A stretch of DNA of 64,000 nt from Trachythela sp. YZ-2020 (GCA_016169945.1 JADLSH010000369.1:4464001-4528000), one strand, 5' to 3'. Positions 22,616-34,828 are shown, counted from the stretch's first letter. Numbers and translations: made by a program. The notes: generated by a model from the sequence alone, not told the origin.

Positions 22616-23309
22616 AAGGAGACGCAATGCCCTAGACCATTTAGGATGCAGGTTAGACTGGAACATCCAGTCTAGATGAGCCAGAGTTCATGGCTGATCA
22701 AAATCTTTCCAAAAGATGTCTCTGTAAAGCATGTAAGGGGTCCCTTCTCTCCATTAAAGTGGCCAATGTAAGAGTAAGACTACGCTGCTTTTTGTATCTT
22801 CCTGTTAGCAGATATAATAGCTCTACTACATTTTATAACGAAACAAACGTAGCAAACAAGTAGGTTTTCATATTATATTTTAATAAAATTTCTTCATAAA
22901 TTATTTATTTGGTATGAATATCATATTTGGAGGAATTATTACAACCTGCGTACAACCGCGTGAAGCCCCCCTTGCCGAGAGACTAGTGCAATAAAGCTGT
23001 ATTACATGAAGTATCGGGAGGGAAAATGGTTGATTGTTAAATAAAAAAAAACTGCAGGTAAGTGCGTGTGACAACAACTGAATTCGAACTCAGCGTATAA
23101 AAATCTATAGATTTATGTAAATTAGAAGTGGTACCTGAAGGAGGGCAGCGAAACTGAACAAAAACCGGTCACAGAATACGGGGGTTTTTTTGTTGTTTTT
23201 TTTAAATGTTTTAATGTTTTAATAAAAATATCAGCTGACTTGTAACCAAAGGTTAAATTACATCAGTGAATAAAAAAATACATTAAATGAATTATCTATA
23301 GAAATTATG

Positions 23310-23653
23310 CTATATACTATTATATTTAGAAATAGTTTGTGGTAAAAAGGATTTTCTAAATCGCTCTGTTCTACAATAAAAGTTTTGATATTTACATTGT
23401 CCCCTTGTATCATAAACTAAGGATGATTTGTTTGGCAGAAATTCGTCCAATTTATCAAGGTTCTCTTTTCTAAGAAAGAACCGATCACATAAAATTTCAC
23501 GGCGTGTCTTTAATAGCGGAATATTCAATAGTTCCCGAGCTTCACTGTAACTTAATGATGGTAAAATTATTCTCATAGCTCTTCTTTGCACCTTTTCAAT
23601 GTCATCGCTCAAATAGTCGGGAATATTGTAATGCCAGACTTGACAGGCTTATT
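23310..23653 (-). pseudogene. LINE ORF2: C-terminal domain
   Basis: After the frameshift the conserved text RPVLE is followed by TAA (23651-23649) where Tyr is expected, then ACQVWHYNI and VQRRAMRIILP, the usual end of CR1/jockey-type ORF2. The last residues reach the stop at 23310. Confidence 0.75.
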
Positions 23654-24142
23654 CTAAAACAGGTCGTATATGATGGTGATAAATACAGTGCATAACAGTT
23701 TTGCATCAGCCTTAGCACATTTAAGCAGCCGAAGCATATATAATCTTTTTCCTGCCTTCCCAACAATTTTGCCGACATGCTCGTTCCAGCCCATATTATC
23801 TTGAAACGTAACCCCGAGAATTCGAGCAGATTTTACACGATCTATTTCAATGTTGTCAATTAATAGCGGAGGAAAGTTTCGTTTAACCCTCGCGAAATCG
23901 AACACAAGTTCTTTACATTTAGTTACATTTAACTTCATGTTGTTCCGAATGGTACAATTATGAATGTAATCATCAAGGCATTGGAGTTTACTATAACTGT
24001 CTATCATTATACTCTCTGTAACTGTACAGTCATCTACATATTTCCATCTATCGGGCCATTCATTAAGAAGGTCGTTGATCAAAACCAAAAAGAGAACAGG
24101 TCCTAAGACAGTTCCCTGAGGTACTCCCCCATTAAGATGTTT
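23654..24142 (-). pseudogene. LINE ORF2: RT palm and thumb
   Basis: This continues the frame after the TAG stop. It begins GGVPQGTVLGP, followed by the catalytic YVDD box in WKYVDDCTV and then the block ARILGVTFQDNMGW. Near 23655-23665 a frameshift moves the reading into another frame. Confidence 0.85.
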
Positions 24143-26032
24143 CTAACACGATAAATAGTTACCCAATTTTACCCGTTGCATCCTTTCTGTTAGAAAACTT
24201 CGGACCCAATTTAAGATGGTTGAAGGAATATCTAATTCCCGTAATTTATGTAACAAAATGTTATGGTCGATAAGATCAAATGCTTTGGAAAAGTCAATGA
24301 GAAACACTCTAACAGCGCACTTTAGGACATCCGTTTCTTTTAGAAGGTGATGAACCAAACTAATTAAATTAAGAGTTGTCGAGGAATTCTTCATAGACCC
24401 AAATTGTCTCACATCAATTTTATTTCTAATTGAACTGACTAACCAGTCGGACACGAAAGATTCACAGATTTTCGATAAAGTAGGGGTCAATGAAATAGGG
24501 CGCAAGTCTGTTGTTATGTCCTTAGGTACTGATAGTTTTGGTATTGGAATAGTTTCTGCTTTCTTCCATAATGCCGGGACGCATTGTTGTTGTGTCGACG
24601 CATTATAAATTGAGGCAACAGGGGAAGCCAAAATACAAGCATACTGCTTGAGGACCCAATTCGGAATTCCGTCTGGTCCAGGTGATTTCGAAACACGAAT
24701 TTCAGACAATTTCTTATACACAGTTTCTTCGTCGATGATAAATCGGGGATCGATGTTAGCTTCAGAGACTTCTGGAAAACTTTCCACGAGTGTAGATGGT
24801 AACGGTGAGATTTCATTGGTGATAGACGTAAAAAAGTCATTGATCTTATTTGCTAAAATTTGTCCCGCAATAATCTTCTCATCTACAACCATGGTTGAAA
24901 CAGTCTTCCTCCTTGGGTAACCAGCGAGCTGTTTTATATCATCCCACCACTTTTTGGGATTAGGATTGGATTTAAGCTGATTTATCATAATTTCGAGATA
25001 ATTGGATCTAAGCTGTTTCCTTTTCCTATTTGCGAGATTACGTAGACGATGATACTTTTGGATGTCACCATTATTATATGCTTTTTGTCTATTTTCAATA
25101 ATTTCTTTGAATTCGGACGTTACCCAAGGCTTATCATTAACATGAAATTTAACAATTCTGGTAGGGAAGAAAAGATCTAAACCTGTATTCATAACATTCA
25201 TAAAGTTATCAAGCTTGTCTTTGCACGAAGCAATACGATACAGGTTAGACCAGTTATAATCCGATAACCATTTTCCAAACGCAATCTTGCTTCCATTAGT
25301 AATACGCCTAAGTTTTACTTTACTCGTCTCATTTTTAACCTGACTTTTCTTAAACGTACATAAAACGGAATTATGGTCACTTTTTCCGATGGGGGACGTT
25401 ACAAGTGGAGATCGACACAGGTCAGCCATATTCGTTAGAATCAAATCCAGGACCGCAGAATTTCTTGTTGCCTGTTTGACAATTTGTTTAAGTCTAAAGT
25501 GCCTTTGTAATGATGAAGTTGGACATCTGTTAAAATCCCCAACGAGGAAAATTCCAGCATTTGGGTATTTTACAAGAGCTAGATCAAGGTTGTTGATAAT
25601 ATGATCGACAAGAGTTTGATTATCGTTTGTTGGAGGATGATAAATGACGCACACGATCAAGCATGAATAGCCTCGGGGAAGTTTATATGGTCTCAAATAC
25701 ATCCACAAAGTCTCGAAATCATCATGCTGCAACTCGGGCAACAGTTTAAATGGAATATCCGATTTTAAAAATGCACACACGCCCCCACCAACCTTGTTAA
25801 CTCTATCGCGCCTAACAAGGGAGTAACCATCAATTTCGATTGCGCCATCGTTAATGTTATTGTTTAACCATGTTTCAGTGATGAAAGCCATATTGATACA
25901 ATGTAATCTTAAAATAACTTCTAAGTCTTCGATTTTGTTTAAAAGTGATCTTACGTTCGAAAGGATAAACGAAATTTCAGTACGTTGAACAGATGCACGC
26001 GTTGGGTTATAGGAAAGTTTAGAATCATGCAA
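24143..26032 (-). pseudogene. LINE ORF2: endonuclease and first half of RT
   Basis: The 629 residues start with the endonuclease: LSNVRSLLNKIEDLE, FITETWLN (catalytic Glu), YHPP, FLVGDFN and GKSDHNSVL near residue 215. Then follow a basic linker and RT blocks: SPGPDGIPNWVLK near 440, DLRPISLTPTLSKICE, and FLIDFSKAFDLIDH with the first catalytic Asp. It ends at a TAG (24145-24143) inside RT; the same frame continues directly with GGVPQGTVLGP. The enzyme would nick target DNA and copy the LINE RNA there. Confidence 0.85.
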
Positions 26033-26220
26033 CTCAGCATCGCTCTCTTTATTGCCACTGATCTATATGTGGTATCAAGGTAAACAAAACTCCCTACTTT
26101 TCCAAGGCGAGGACGGTCGGTTTGTACGAGATAAGTGTGTTTATTTTTGCGAGCAAGAAGGTCGACGAGTAATATCAAAGCCACAATTGATGATGTGTGA
26201 CTGTGAAGAAAAGTCACGTT

Positions 26221-27544
26221 CAGCCAGTTAAAGTATTTCCATTAATCCTTATATTTCATGACAATTTCTAGCGCATTCGTTCGAACAGATCTGTCAGAGT
26301 TTCATAAACTAGCAGTCGGTTTCCAAATTAATACAACAAGCTGCCTTTTAAGTAACCTTTGGCTTTGCACTAACTTTGTAGCGAAGCAAATGAAATACAG
26401 TTTGTAGCTTGATTTGTGCATGCAAATATTCATGTATTTCATTGCAGATTCGCGTAGTTCTATAAATTTACGCTAGGAATCACGTCAGTAATAAATATTT
26501 ATAAATTGTACAAGTACAGTACAACTTACCAAGTCTAAGATCGCCGACAAAAATCACACACAACATTTTGACATTGAAAACCCCTGTTTTGTATATTTTG
26601 AAATGGCCAACATAAATGGCCAGCATGTTTTGTGGCGAAACTCTCGAAAAATGAGCAACTATAACCCAACCCTTAACGGCTTAACCCCCAAGCTAACCCT
26701 AATAATCTCTAACGCCAGAAACTCGCGCCTCAGATTAATTGAGCATAGTCGTACGCTAAAATAATATATATCGTTACAACTGCAGCCCGAATAATATATG
26801 CCAATCCTATTATAATAGGCCGATGAATATGTGTCAATATATGCCGAACGCACTCACTTATACGTCGCCATGTCTATTTGTATGCATTGATTTGCATTTC
26901 TCATAAAAATTGTGTTACGGGGGGTGCAAATAACGTGCAATCGCCCGAATCCCCATAAACGAAGACAAAATCCATTACGATTAGGCCGACAATTTATCAA
27001 ACCTTTTTCAACGTTTCCACTAAACTGACAGAAAAACGCGCAACTGTAGCTACAAAAATAATGTTTCAATGTTTGAAAATAATAGTAAGCCTTAGTAAGC
27101 CTTTGAATGTTATTTGTTATAGTAAAGAGCATCATGCAACCTGCAAACCCTCCCCCCCCCCGGATTGTTTACTCGATCCATCTATCTCTATATGAGTCAC
27201 TTGTGTGAATTTTTGCCTCACGCCCCAATAGTTGCAAAGTCAAACTTTGCACTAAAAAGATGATATTAAGTTCATACATCTAGCAGATCTTGCGAATGGC
27301 GAAGTTGAAGTACTGTGGTTAGTACTATTAGCCTAGTATTATAATCAACCTGAATTTATACTTATACCTCCCATTGGAAGTTCTGATCAAAACGTCGTGC
27401 TTTTATTCCCTTTGTCTATCAGACCAAAAGGAAAAAATACTAAAGCCATCGCGTGTGACGCTAGCAGTGCCAATAGACATCAAGTTTTATGAAAAACTAG
27501 AGAATGTTAACTTTACCCCAGTTTTATATCAGTCATAGTGTCAG
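26221..27544. other. Intergenic sequence without recognised gene
   Basis: AT-rich DNA with a C tract at 27149-27159. ORFs are short and show no domain. I see no RNA gene. Confidence 0.45.
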
Positions 27545-28570
27545 CAAAAGTATGAGCAATTCGATCGTGCGTTGAGAGATATTATGAAGAAACCTTACCG
27601 CTCAAATTTGTTAAAACGCACTCTAGTGATAAACCTTGGATGTCTCCTGAAATTATACAGGCAATTGTTGATCGGTAGAAAATTTGGAAAAACGATAGGC
27701 CCACATTCATCAGAGTACCAAGCAATACGGAACAAAGTTAATCCAAGGGCGTGACTACTGGAGGGTTTGGGGGGGGGGCGAGACACCCCCAATGTTTAAC
27801 AATTGCACTTTTAAATGACTTTTGTCAACAGGACTTTTGTCATGTTGGTCAGACAAAAATATGTTCAAATCATGTTTAGTAAGAAAAAGGACCGTGAAGA
27901 CCAGTTTGGGCAGTTTACAAAAAATGCTAATCTAACATACAACATTTTCTGACCTATCAAAATTCTCTCCTCCAAAGTGCATGAAATGGCGTTTCAGAGA
28001 CTCTACATATCAAAATTTTCTGGGGGAGCATGCACTCATATCCCCCTACAGCACTCGATACATACAACATTTTCCGACCCATCAAAATTCTCTCCTCCAA
28101 AGTGAATGAAATGGCGTTTCAGAGACTCTATACTGTATATGTCAAAATGTCTGGGGGAGCATGCCTCTGTATCCCCCTACAGGCCTCGTGCCTTCAGCAT
28201 TCGATACCTGTGCATCCTCCTTAGCGAAGTGATGCCTCATAAACCTTCTTGGTTTTGACCAGCCTTCTTGGTTTTGACCAGCCCCATTACGTTGTGTCCT
28301 GACGATGCCATTTCGTCCACTGCATTTCGTCGGCCAAAATGAACCAAACCCCGCTAATGTTAGACCCAAGTTACGCCCCTGAGTTTATCGTTTAGTAAGA
28401 AAGTCTATTACGAATTCAAAATTAGCAATCAGTGTGAAAAAACTGTACTCGAAAGTGGTGGAAAGAAGTGAGACGACCTGCTGGAATGAAAAATCCCAAT
28501 CAAGTTACCAGTATGCTCTACAATGACCGTTGGCTTGAAGGAGTTGATCTTTCTAATTATATTAACTAGG
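27545..28570 (+). mobile_element. LINE fragment split by a MITE
   Basis: On the plus strand, reading in several frames gives KPWMSPEIIQAIVDR, a stop, and KIWKN, the linker between endonuclease and RT of CR1/jockey elements. After the insert at 27744-28381 the text resumes with KWWKEV and later NQVTSMLYNDRWLEGVDLS, as expected for the same region. Only the linker remains; both ends are truncated. Confidence 0.65.
27744..28381. mobile_element. hAT-like MITE inside the LINE fragment
   Basis: The ends CAAGGGCGTGAC and GTTACGCCCCTG are inverted. AGTTAATC (27736-27743) and AGTTTATC (28382-28389) form an 8 bp target duplication with one change. Inside are a tandem duplication of about 123 bp (27936-28058 and 28059-28190) and a 23 bp tandem repeat (about 28237-28285). 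Confidence 0.75.
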
Positions 28571-29448
28571 AGTTACTATTACAAGGAAAGTGCTGCCTTG
28601 ACGCCCAAACTGCATGCAAAATTCCTCGACCAATTAGTAATATTGAACGTATTTATATTGCTAATGGCACACTGTATGTATAGATTTATTTTCTTGTCCA
28701 AACGATGAGATTACAACACTGTGATTTATACAACACTGTGATTATTGTAAATAATAATATATAAGAAGTACACAAGTGGTGTTCAAAGCCACATATCAGA
28801 GTGTTCAGACTATTGTCAATGGAATTCTTGGTACCCAACATCATTGTTCCTGTTATTAGAAATCATTCTTTACTTCAAAGCTGTCAATTGCATCTTGCAA
28901 TTGCAAATAAATTTGGAAGAGTAGAGACAATGTCTTTTAATATCTTTGTGGTACAATAATAGCCATGTGCTAAACAAACATGTCACAACAGTCTTTGTTC
29001 CCAATCTGTAGATATTTCATTTCATATTTATTTAGCATTTAGCTTCCATCAGTACTGTCCAGTGAATTGTCAAAATACATGATTATACAGCAAACCAACA
29101 TAATAGTATATCTCTCCAAAACAACTGTGAGCAGGGATCCACATGATATATGTTGGAAATATTTAATTCTTTATATCGCAGATTCCATCCCATTACAGAT
29201 GATGTAATATATCCATATTATTTTGTAAGTTTGTAACAACCATTTTTTTCAAGTAAATATACCATAATTTATCAACCAAATTTGGTTTTCATTTTCTACC
29301 TCAACAGGTGGTCAATGTTACTTTGTGCCACAACACGCTCCACACAATGGGCAGATCAGTTCTATTCTGTGCCTCAACAGGCTCTATCACAATGAGCTAT
29401 TCCATTTAAAATCTGTAACCCCCCCCCCTATCGAGGACAGGGGTTTTT
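28571..29448. other. 3' flank of the peptidase-like gene, duplicated at 35.0 kb
   Basis: Segments such as GTTACTATTACAAGGAAAGT and the later TTTATTTAGCAT region match 35040-35450 with gaps. About two degenerate units of the 45 bp repeat that is expanded at 35973-36295 occur near 29310-29400. Confidence 0.6.
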
Positions 29449-29988
29449 CTATATTTTCATCGTACATGAATTATAAACACTAACTATTGTTGGTAAGTTA
29501 TCTATAGACAAATATTCTACACCAGGATCTAGGACTAATAAGCCATTACTCAGAGCTTTTAAATACATTTTGTCTCCTTGTATTAAGACATTATTAAATG
29601 TTGTTTTAGACCACGCGGACAATGGAATATTTCGTGCTGAAAGAAGCGCCGATAAACTCATAAAAGCACATTGCTTTCTTCTAGAATGAACACTAAACAG
29701 TTCATCGCCTTGATGAATATCGGCAGAAATAAATAAAGCAATACTTACCTGTGTTTCTTCGGGAAATGTTTGTATATTTTGCAGCGCGCAATACAATATT
29801 TTCTCGCCCTCTCCCCCCATTTTAAAAATTCTCCTTGAGCTCGACTTTCTGCCCAGAATTGCGGACAGACACCCGGACACCCAGACACATTCGATCGAGA
29901 TCGATCCAGGGCCTTTTTTAACTAATATGCTGGAAAACGGGGTTACCACTTTTAAAAAAGTGGTAACCGTTTTGCGTGCGTAATACAA
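29449..29988 (-). CDS. Cysteine-peptidase-like protein, copy 1 (partial)
   Basis: The likely start is an ATG near 29824 (MGGEGEKILYCALQN). The recognisable block is SVHSRRKQCAFMSLSALL, where the Cys would be a nucleophile, followed by IPLSAWSK, LIQGDKMYLKAL and YLSIDNLPTIVSVYN. The arrangement resembles the N-terminal half of a papain-like/viral-type ubiquitin protease fold also seen at 53.6 kb, but the His half is missing. A GTAAGT after EETQ suggests that an intron may begin at about 29750, so the true exon structure is uncertain. A second copy lies at 35.9-37.1 kb. Function unknown. Confidence 0.5.
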   Translation of the reverse strand: MYYARKTVTTFLKVVTPFSSILVKKGPGSISIECVWVSGCLSAILGRKSSSRRIFKMGGEGEKILYCALQNIQTFPEETQVSIALFISADIHQGDELFSVHSRRKQCAFMSLSALLSARNIPLSAWSKTTFNNVLIQGDKMYLKALSNGLLVLDPGVEYLSIDNLPTIVSVYNSCTMKI

Positions 29989-30917
29989 AAATATACAAAA
30001 TTTACCAACTTCGCAGGGCTATATTTTCCACATTTTACAACATTTCGCAACCAAACTTTGCAATTTTACTAAACTTAGGATGCTCTTTCCAGCTGTACTG
30101 ATACAATTTCCTAGTTCAAAAGTTAGTTGAATAGGGGAATGGTCCATTGTGGCTGACGTTAATTAAATTTAAAATCCAAAATATGTATTTTAACTTATTT
30201 ATGTAATTAATATCATATCGTGCAATTCAATCTTTGATTGTAATACGTTTATTATAATAAATTCAAATTCAAGAAAATTGACCATAATATTAAATTTTGA
30301 ACCATTAGTGATTATCGTATATTTTGTTGCCATGATTGTGGCATGGTTCAAATTCCTTCTAGGCGACATTATTTACACAGCCGACAGGATGTTGTTCAAA
30401 GTTGTTTGAAAACGCATGGCAATAAACTAAAGCAATTAAAGGTAACGCAAGCAACGTTTCAAGATCTATATACTTGACTTGCATAACAAGGTTTATTATA
30501 ATATGTAAAACTACTATTTCACGTAGTAACTAGTAAGTCCAGGTATGAGGTATCATAATAAAACAGACATTCATTCTTCATGTTGTCTTTTTCACGAAAT
30601 ACTGTATATATTAGAAAGTAATCCAAATTAACTCACAAGACACAAGCATTAAGTTCTAGCAAATGATATCATTCTGTCATGTTCAGTAATTGGAAAAGGA
30701 ACCTTGAGCCACATTTACTGATTTATTCTTATACTGCTATGGCAGTAAAACTAAAAGTAAGAGACTACGACTGAGTAACTTTTCTATCCATGTAGTTGCT
30801 TCATTTTTGTACATGTAAATGTCTGTTGTGTATCTATCTGCTGGAGAGTATTAAAAATTTAGAACTCATACATGTATTGATACAGAAATTACCAGTAAAA
30901 CTGTAAAACATTAGCCG
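29989..30917. other. AT-rich sequence, no gene seen
   Basis: No ORF above background, no clear repeat ends. Confidence 0.5.
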
Positions 30918-31172
30918 AATTCATATTAGGGACGGGAAACTCGTCTTAGACGGGGAACTCGTCTGTGAAAACCCGTCTGAATATGAATTTAGGGACGGAT
31001 TTAAGATGAGTTTCCCGTCTAGATGGGATTCCCGTCTAACTTTCCCGTCCGTTACTCCGTTTGGACGGGAAAGTTGGACGGGAAAGTTAGACGGGAAACT
31101 CGTCTGCCCCCCGGATTCATATTAGACGAGTTTCCCATCTAAGACGAGTTTCTCGTCCCTAATATGAATTCT
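30918..31172. mobile_element. MITE built of GACGGGAAA words
   Basis: The ends GAATTCATATTAGGGACGGG and inverted copy bound about 255 bp. The interior repeats GACGGGAAAGTT and AACTCGTCT in both orientations. TTAGCC and TTAACC outside could be an imperfect target duplication. Confidence 0.7.
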
Positions 31173-31493
31173 TAACCGCCGACGCTTTCCAAAATATGCA
31201 AATAAATATCCAAGAATTCGAAGCGAAAGTGAAACTTGATACAGAGTAGCTGAGTTTATGCTGATTAATCACGCTATATAGTTTCAAAGATATTATTCGT
31301 TTCGAACGATCAAGATGTTATTCTAGTGGCACGACAACAGAAGCCATCATGAGGGTTATATTGAACGACCTCAATACAAACGAATTCATGTTTGAACTAC
31401 AGAGATATCTGGCATATTTGAGAAAGGCGATTACAGTTTAACTTCCTGGTTTGTGACTATATTTCATCGTTGCTTTATGAAAGAAAAACTTAC

Positions 31494-31560
31494 CTTTCAG
31501 CTCGACACATCTCAGTATGAATACACTAAGTATTATGTACCCCAACATACTGTAAGCCAT
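31494..31560 (-). CDS. Signal-peptide exon, probably exon 1 of the discoidin protein
   Basis: An ATG at 31560 opens 22 codons, MAYSMLGYIILSVFILRCVE plus LK, and then a GTAAGT donor (31493-31488). The hydrophobic core followed by Cys-Val-Glu looks like a signal peptide. The exon ends with one base, G (phase 1). The first discoidin exon (7929) needs exactly one base, and G gives GAA. Joined with the other exons the total is 912 bp, 304 codons with the stop. The 23.5 kb intron is an inference; a nearer acceptor may exist. Confidence 0.6.
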
Positions 31561-31700
31561 CGCTGAGATATTAACACAGCGATATTGATCCTGAATATTA
31601 TAGCGTCATATATTACCACCAGGCACCAGCCATGTTGTCTCTGTACTAAACATGTGAAATATGATCTTGCTGAAAACGTTTTAATTATAAACTTTTAATT
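31561..31700 (-). promoter_or_regulatory. 5' flank of the signal-peptide exon, duplicated at window end
   Basis: The sequence from about 31600 to 31700 recurs inverted at 63895-64000 with high identity by eye. It would include the promoter and 5' untranslated region of the signal-peptide gene. No TATA box is evident to me. Confidence 0.4.
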
Positions 31701-32920
31701 ATAACTTAACTTAAATTTATACAATCATTGTGATCTATAAATTGGCTTTAATGATCCAAGCACATTATATACTAAAATACACCGGTAATTAAATTAAACA
31801 CACGCCAAATTTGTGGGAGAACGGGTTCGGGGTGAAGACTGAAGTGAACCAATATTTATACTCTGGTCAACCCTAAGACTCATTCTAGCCTTATGTTTTC
31901 ATCCCGCGGGGGTATACACGAGACCCGCTAGGAGAGACTGAATGCCCTAGGGGTAAAAACCCCGATAGAGCCCTGTCATCAAGGTTGCGACCCTCTCCGA
32001 CATTACCTGAACCAATGAGTGATAATCCCCTTGGACAGTCCTTACGATTCGACTGATTATATTTCCATGAAATAATCTGAGTCTATGGGCAATGAAGTTG
32101 ACCATTTGGAACACTTCAACCCCGAACCAAAAGCTTTATTCAACATCAACAAGTTTAGATATATACAACATGATCATTCACAGCAATAAAATTGTTCGTG
32201 TAATTATCCAGCATAACTAAAGCAAGACCATATCCAGCATAACGATAAAGCAAGAACATTTCAATCGATACGATAGAATTGATCGCTTGTTCCTCTTGGA
32301 TTACCCTGCATGAAAATAACTATATAATGATAAATATATCGTCCATTAGATTAGTTCCTCCAACATGTAAAATAGAAGGGTGGGTGGGTGGAAATTTTTA
32401 TTCTTGCAAGATTTCGTGTTTATTCAATTGAAACATTCGGCAAGTTGACACGCTTGGCGCGCTTTGCCTATTGTCATTGAAATATGATTGGCAGTAGAGT
32501 CATTCGATTGGCTGAGCAAATGTCACGAAAAAAGGCGCGAGGACACACAAAAATTAATTATTTTGCCGAAGTTTATCAAAAACTACAGTTTATGACCGAA
32601 TGTTTACCCCAACACTAGCCTCTCCCCCTATAGCACTCCCCCAACAGCGCCGCTACGCGGGCTAATATTCGCTTTGGTTAACCGGACATATACATGCCAA
32701 TGTTTATAAATCTGCTGCAAGAAGTTTCATATAAACTTAGTCAAAGCAGCCCAAACATATTTATCATAATAGCCATATATATTAAAGTAGCAGAAACCGC
32801 GAAACGCTATAACTATAAGACTGTTTTGACAGACACTGGCATACATAACGCGTTTCACTTTGTATTTCCATAGTAATCTGTTGCAAATCGAATTTCGATG
32901 CATTTAAATCACACGGGTTA
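31701..32920. other. Non-coding sequence, partly duplicated at 63.8 kb
   Basis: About 32523-32600 matches 63785-63850 inverted, while the roughly 800 bp between 31710 and 32520 has no counterpart there and may be an insertion. No gene is visible. Confidence 0.45.
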
Positions 32921-32926
32921 GGATAA

Positions 32927-33200
32927 AATGCGGATACGGATGCGGACGGATAAAATGCGGATGAGAGGATAAAATGCGGATGAGAGGATAAAATGTGTAT
33001 GAGAGGATAAAATGTGTATGAGAGGATAAAATGTGGATGAGAGGATAAAATGTGGATGAGAGGATAAAATGTGGATGAGAGGATAAAATGCGGATGAGAG
33101 GATAAAATGCGGATGAGAGGATAAAATGCGGACGGGGAAAAAATACGAACGGGGGGAGGGGTAAAATGCGGACGGGGAGATAAAATGCGGGCGGGGGGGG
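32927..33200. repeat. 19 bp minisatellite
   Basis: The unit GATGAGAGGATAAAATGTG is repeated about nine times between 32945 and 33130, with variant units in runs (CG, TGTA, TGGA, CG), and then decays into G-rich units up to 33200. Confidence 0.85.
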
Positions 33201-33239
33201 GGGTTAAAATGCGTAGTTGGGGGGATAACATGTGGATGG

Positions 33240-34157
33240 GATTGCGAAAATACTCAACATATTAAAAAATAATAGAATTATATTATTATTATCTTTTTTT
33301 CATTACTATTACCAAATTTTAACAGAACTGAACGAAATATTTCTTAACGAGCTCATAGCTGTTCAGTGATTGTTTCAGAGCATATATTTAACAATTATAC
33401 CATGAGCTCGAGTCGTATATTAAACAATTATTGAATGAGGTCGACTAGGATATGAGGAATTATTAAGGCCGAGGTTTGTGTTATCTGCCGAAGCCGAAGG
33501 CTGAGTGAGAAGACGACAAGAGTGAGTAGAATATGAGCTAAGTATGTAGAATGTACATATGAGCTAAGTATGTAGAAAGTAGAAGAGTGAGTAGAATATG
33601 AGTAGAATATGAGTAGGATATGAGCTAATATCCTGCTAGTAGAGAACCAATCAGATTGCAGAATACCTCATATCCAGAGCTTGTGTATATAATAACAGCT
33701 GATGGTATAATTGTTTTATAATATAGCCATTCACAACTTGGCCTAAAAAGCTCAAATGTTTTTGTTATGTTTTAAAACTTAAAGTGAAACGATTTTAGAA
33801 CATTTCTGAAGACTTGGGATATCTTTACATAGGTTTTCAGGTAAAACAAGTGCAAGTTATTTGTTTTTGCTTGCTATTTTCTCCAAAAAAAATTCTATTC
33901 TGAAAATGTTTTTTCGTTGCTCTTTCGGTACTACTTCTTGTAAGAAACTTATATCTAAACTAGTTTCTACATTATAAATCCATTTGCTAACCTGTAAACA
34001 ATTGCTGGAAGTTTTTTCGTGCTGTTTTTTCTCTATGAAGTCTCCAAAAAGTTGTTTTCGGGTTGGCAAAACTCTTATAGTGTTTGTGCCGCCATTTTGT
34101 TTTTGCTGCTCAACCAATCAGATTGCAGAATAGCTCCTATACGATGGATGACTATTT
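33240..34157. other. Repeat-rich non-coding sequence
   Basis: Short repeats of GAGTAGAATATGAG occur at 33525-33625. A minus-strand ORF at 34117-33857 has no recognisable domain and could be chance. Confidence 0.4.
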
Positions 34158-34695
34158 AACAATTAGATTATGAGCTCAAGATTTCTATGAGGTGATAGTT
34201 GATGAGGGCGAAGCCCGAATCAACTATCATCTCATAGAAATCGAGAGCGAATAATCTAATTGTTTTAGTAGAAACCAGCAAGAAAACAGTATTTCAAAAC
34301 GTTTTTCATAATTTATTGAAATAAATTCGTTAAAAATCGCGCCGAGGAGATGGCTGTTTCGCTACTCGCTATCTATCGACAATTAGATAGCGAGTAGCGT
34401 AGCCAATCAAATTAGAGCATTTGCAATAGTATACTAGTATGATTATACTATTGCAAATGCTGTAATTTGATTGGCTACGCTACTCGCTATCTAATTGTCG
34501 ATAGATAGCGAGTAGCGAAACAGCCATCTCCTAGACGCGATTTTTAACGAAATTATGAAAAATGTTTTGAAATACTGTTTTCTTGCTGGTTTCTACTAAA
34601 ACAATTAGATTATGAGCTCAAGATTTCTATGAGGTGATAGTTTATGAGGGCGAAGCCCGAATGAACTATCATCTCATAGAAATCGAGAGCGAATT
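34158..34695. repeat. Compound palindrome, order A-B-B'-A
   Basis: A hairpin unit A (about 34158-34265, with GAGGGCGAAGCCCGAA in its loop) is repeated in direct orientation at about 34599-34695. Between them lies a palindrome with arms about 34262-34430 and 34440-34600, centred on a short loop near 34435. By eye the arms are almost identical. Confidence 0.8.
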
Positions 34696-34717
34696 ATATT
34701 ATATCTTATTAGATTCT

Positions 34718-34828
34718 TCTGAGCCCAATATGGCAAAATATTAAGTCGAGACTTCAATATTGGGCGAGACCGAAGGTCGAGCCCAATAGTGCAAGTCGAG
34801 ACTTAATATTTTGCCATATTGGGCGATT
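34718..34828. repeat. Fold-back repeat
   Basis: GCCCAATATGGCAAAATATT and its inverted copy flank a loop with GAGACCGAAGGTCGAG. Confidence 0.75.

Larger units (their letters stand above)
23200..26220 (-). mobile_element. LINE (CR1/jockey-like), nearly full ORF2
   Basis: One long ORF2 can be followed from about 26032 to 23310 on the minus strand, with endonuclease, reverse transcriptase and C-terminal domain. Two in-frame stops and one frameshift interrupt it. The 3' end lies near 23200 in A/T-rich sequence. The 5' end and ORF1 are not clear; a different frame is open at 26217-26033. Confidence 0.85.

Noticed and set aside
31803..32330. Possible solo LTR
   Set aside because: No TG...CA ends with a target duplication could be fixed.
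32782..33231. 149-residue Pro/Ser/His-rich protein
   Set aside because: It is only the 19 bp minisatellite translated.
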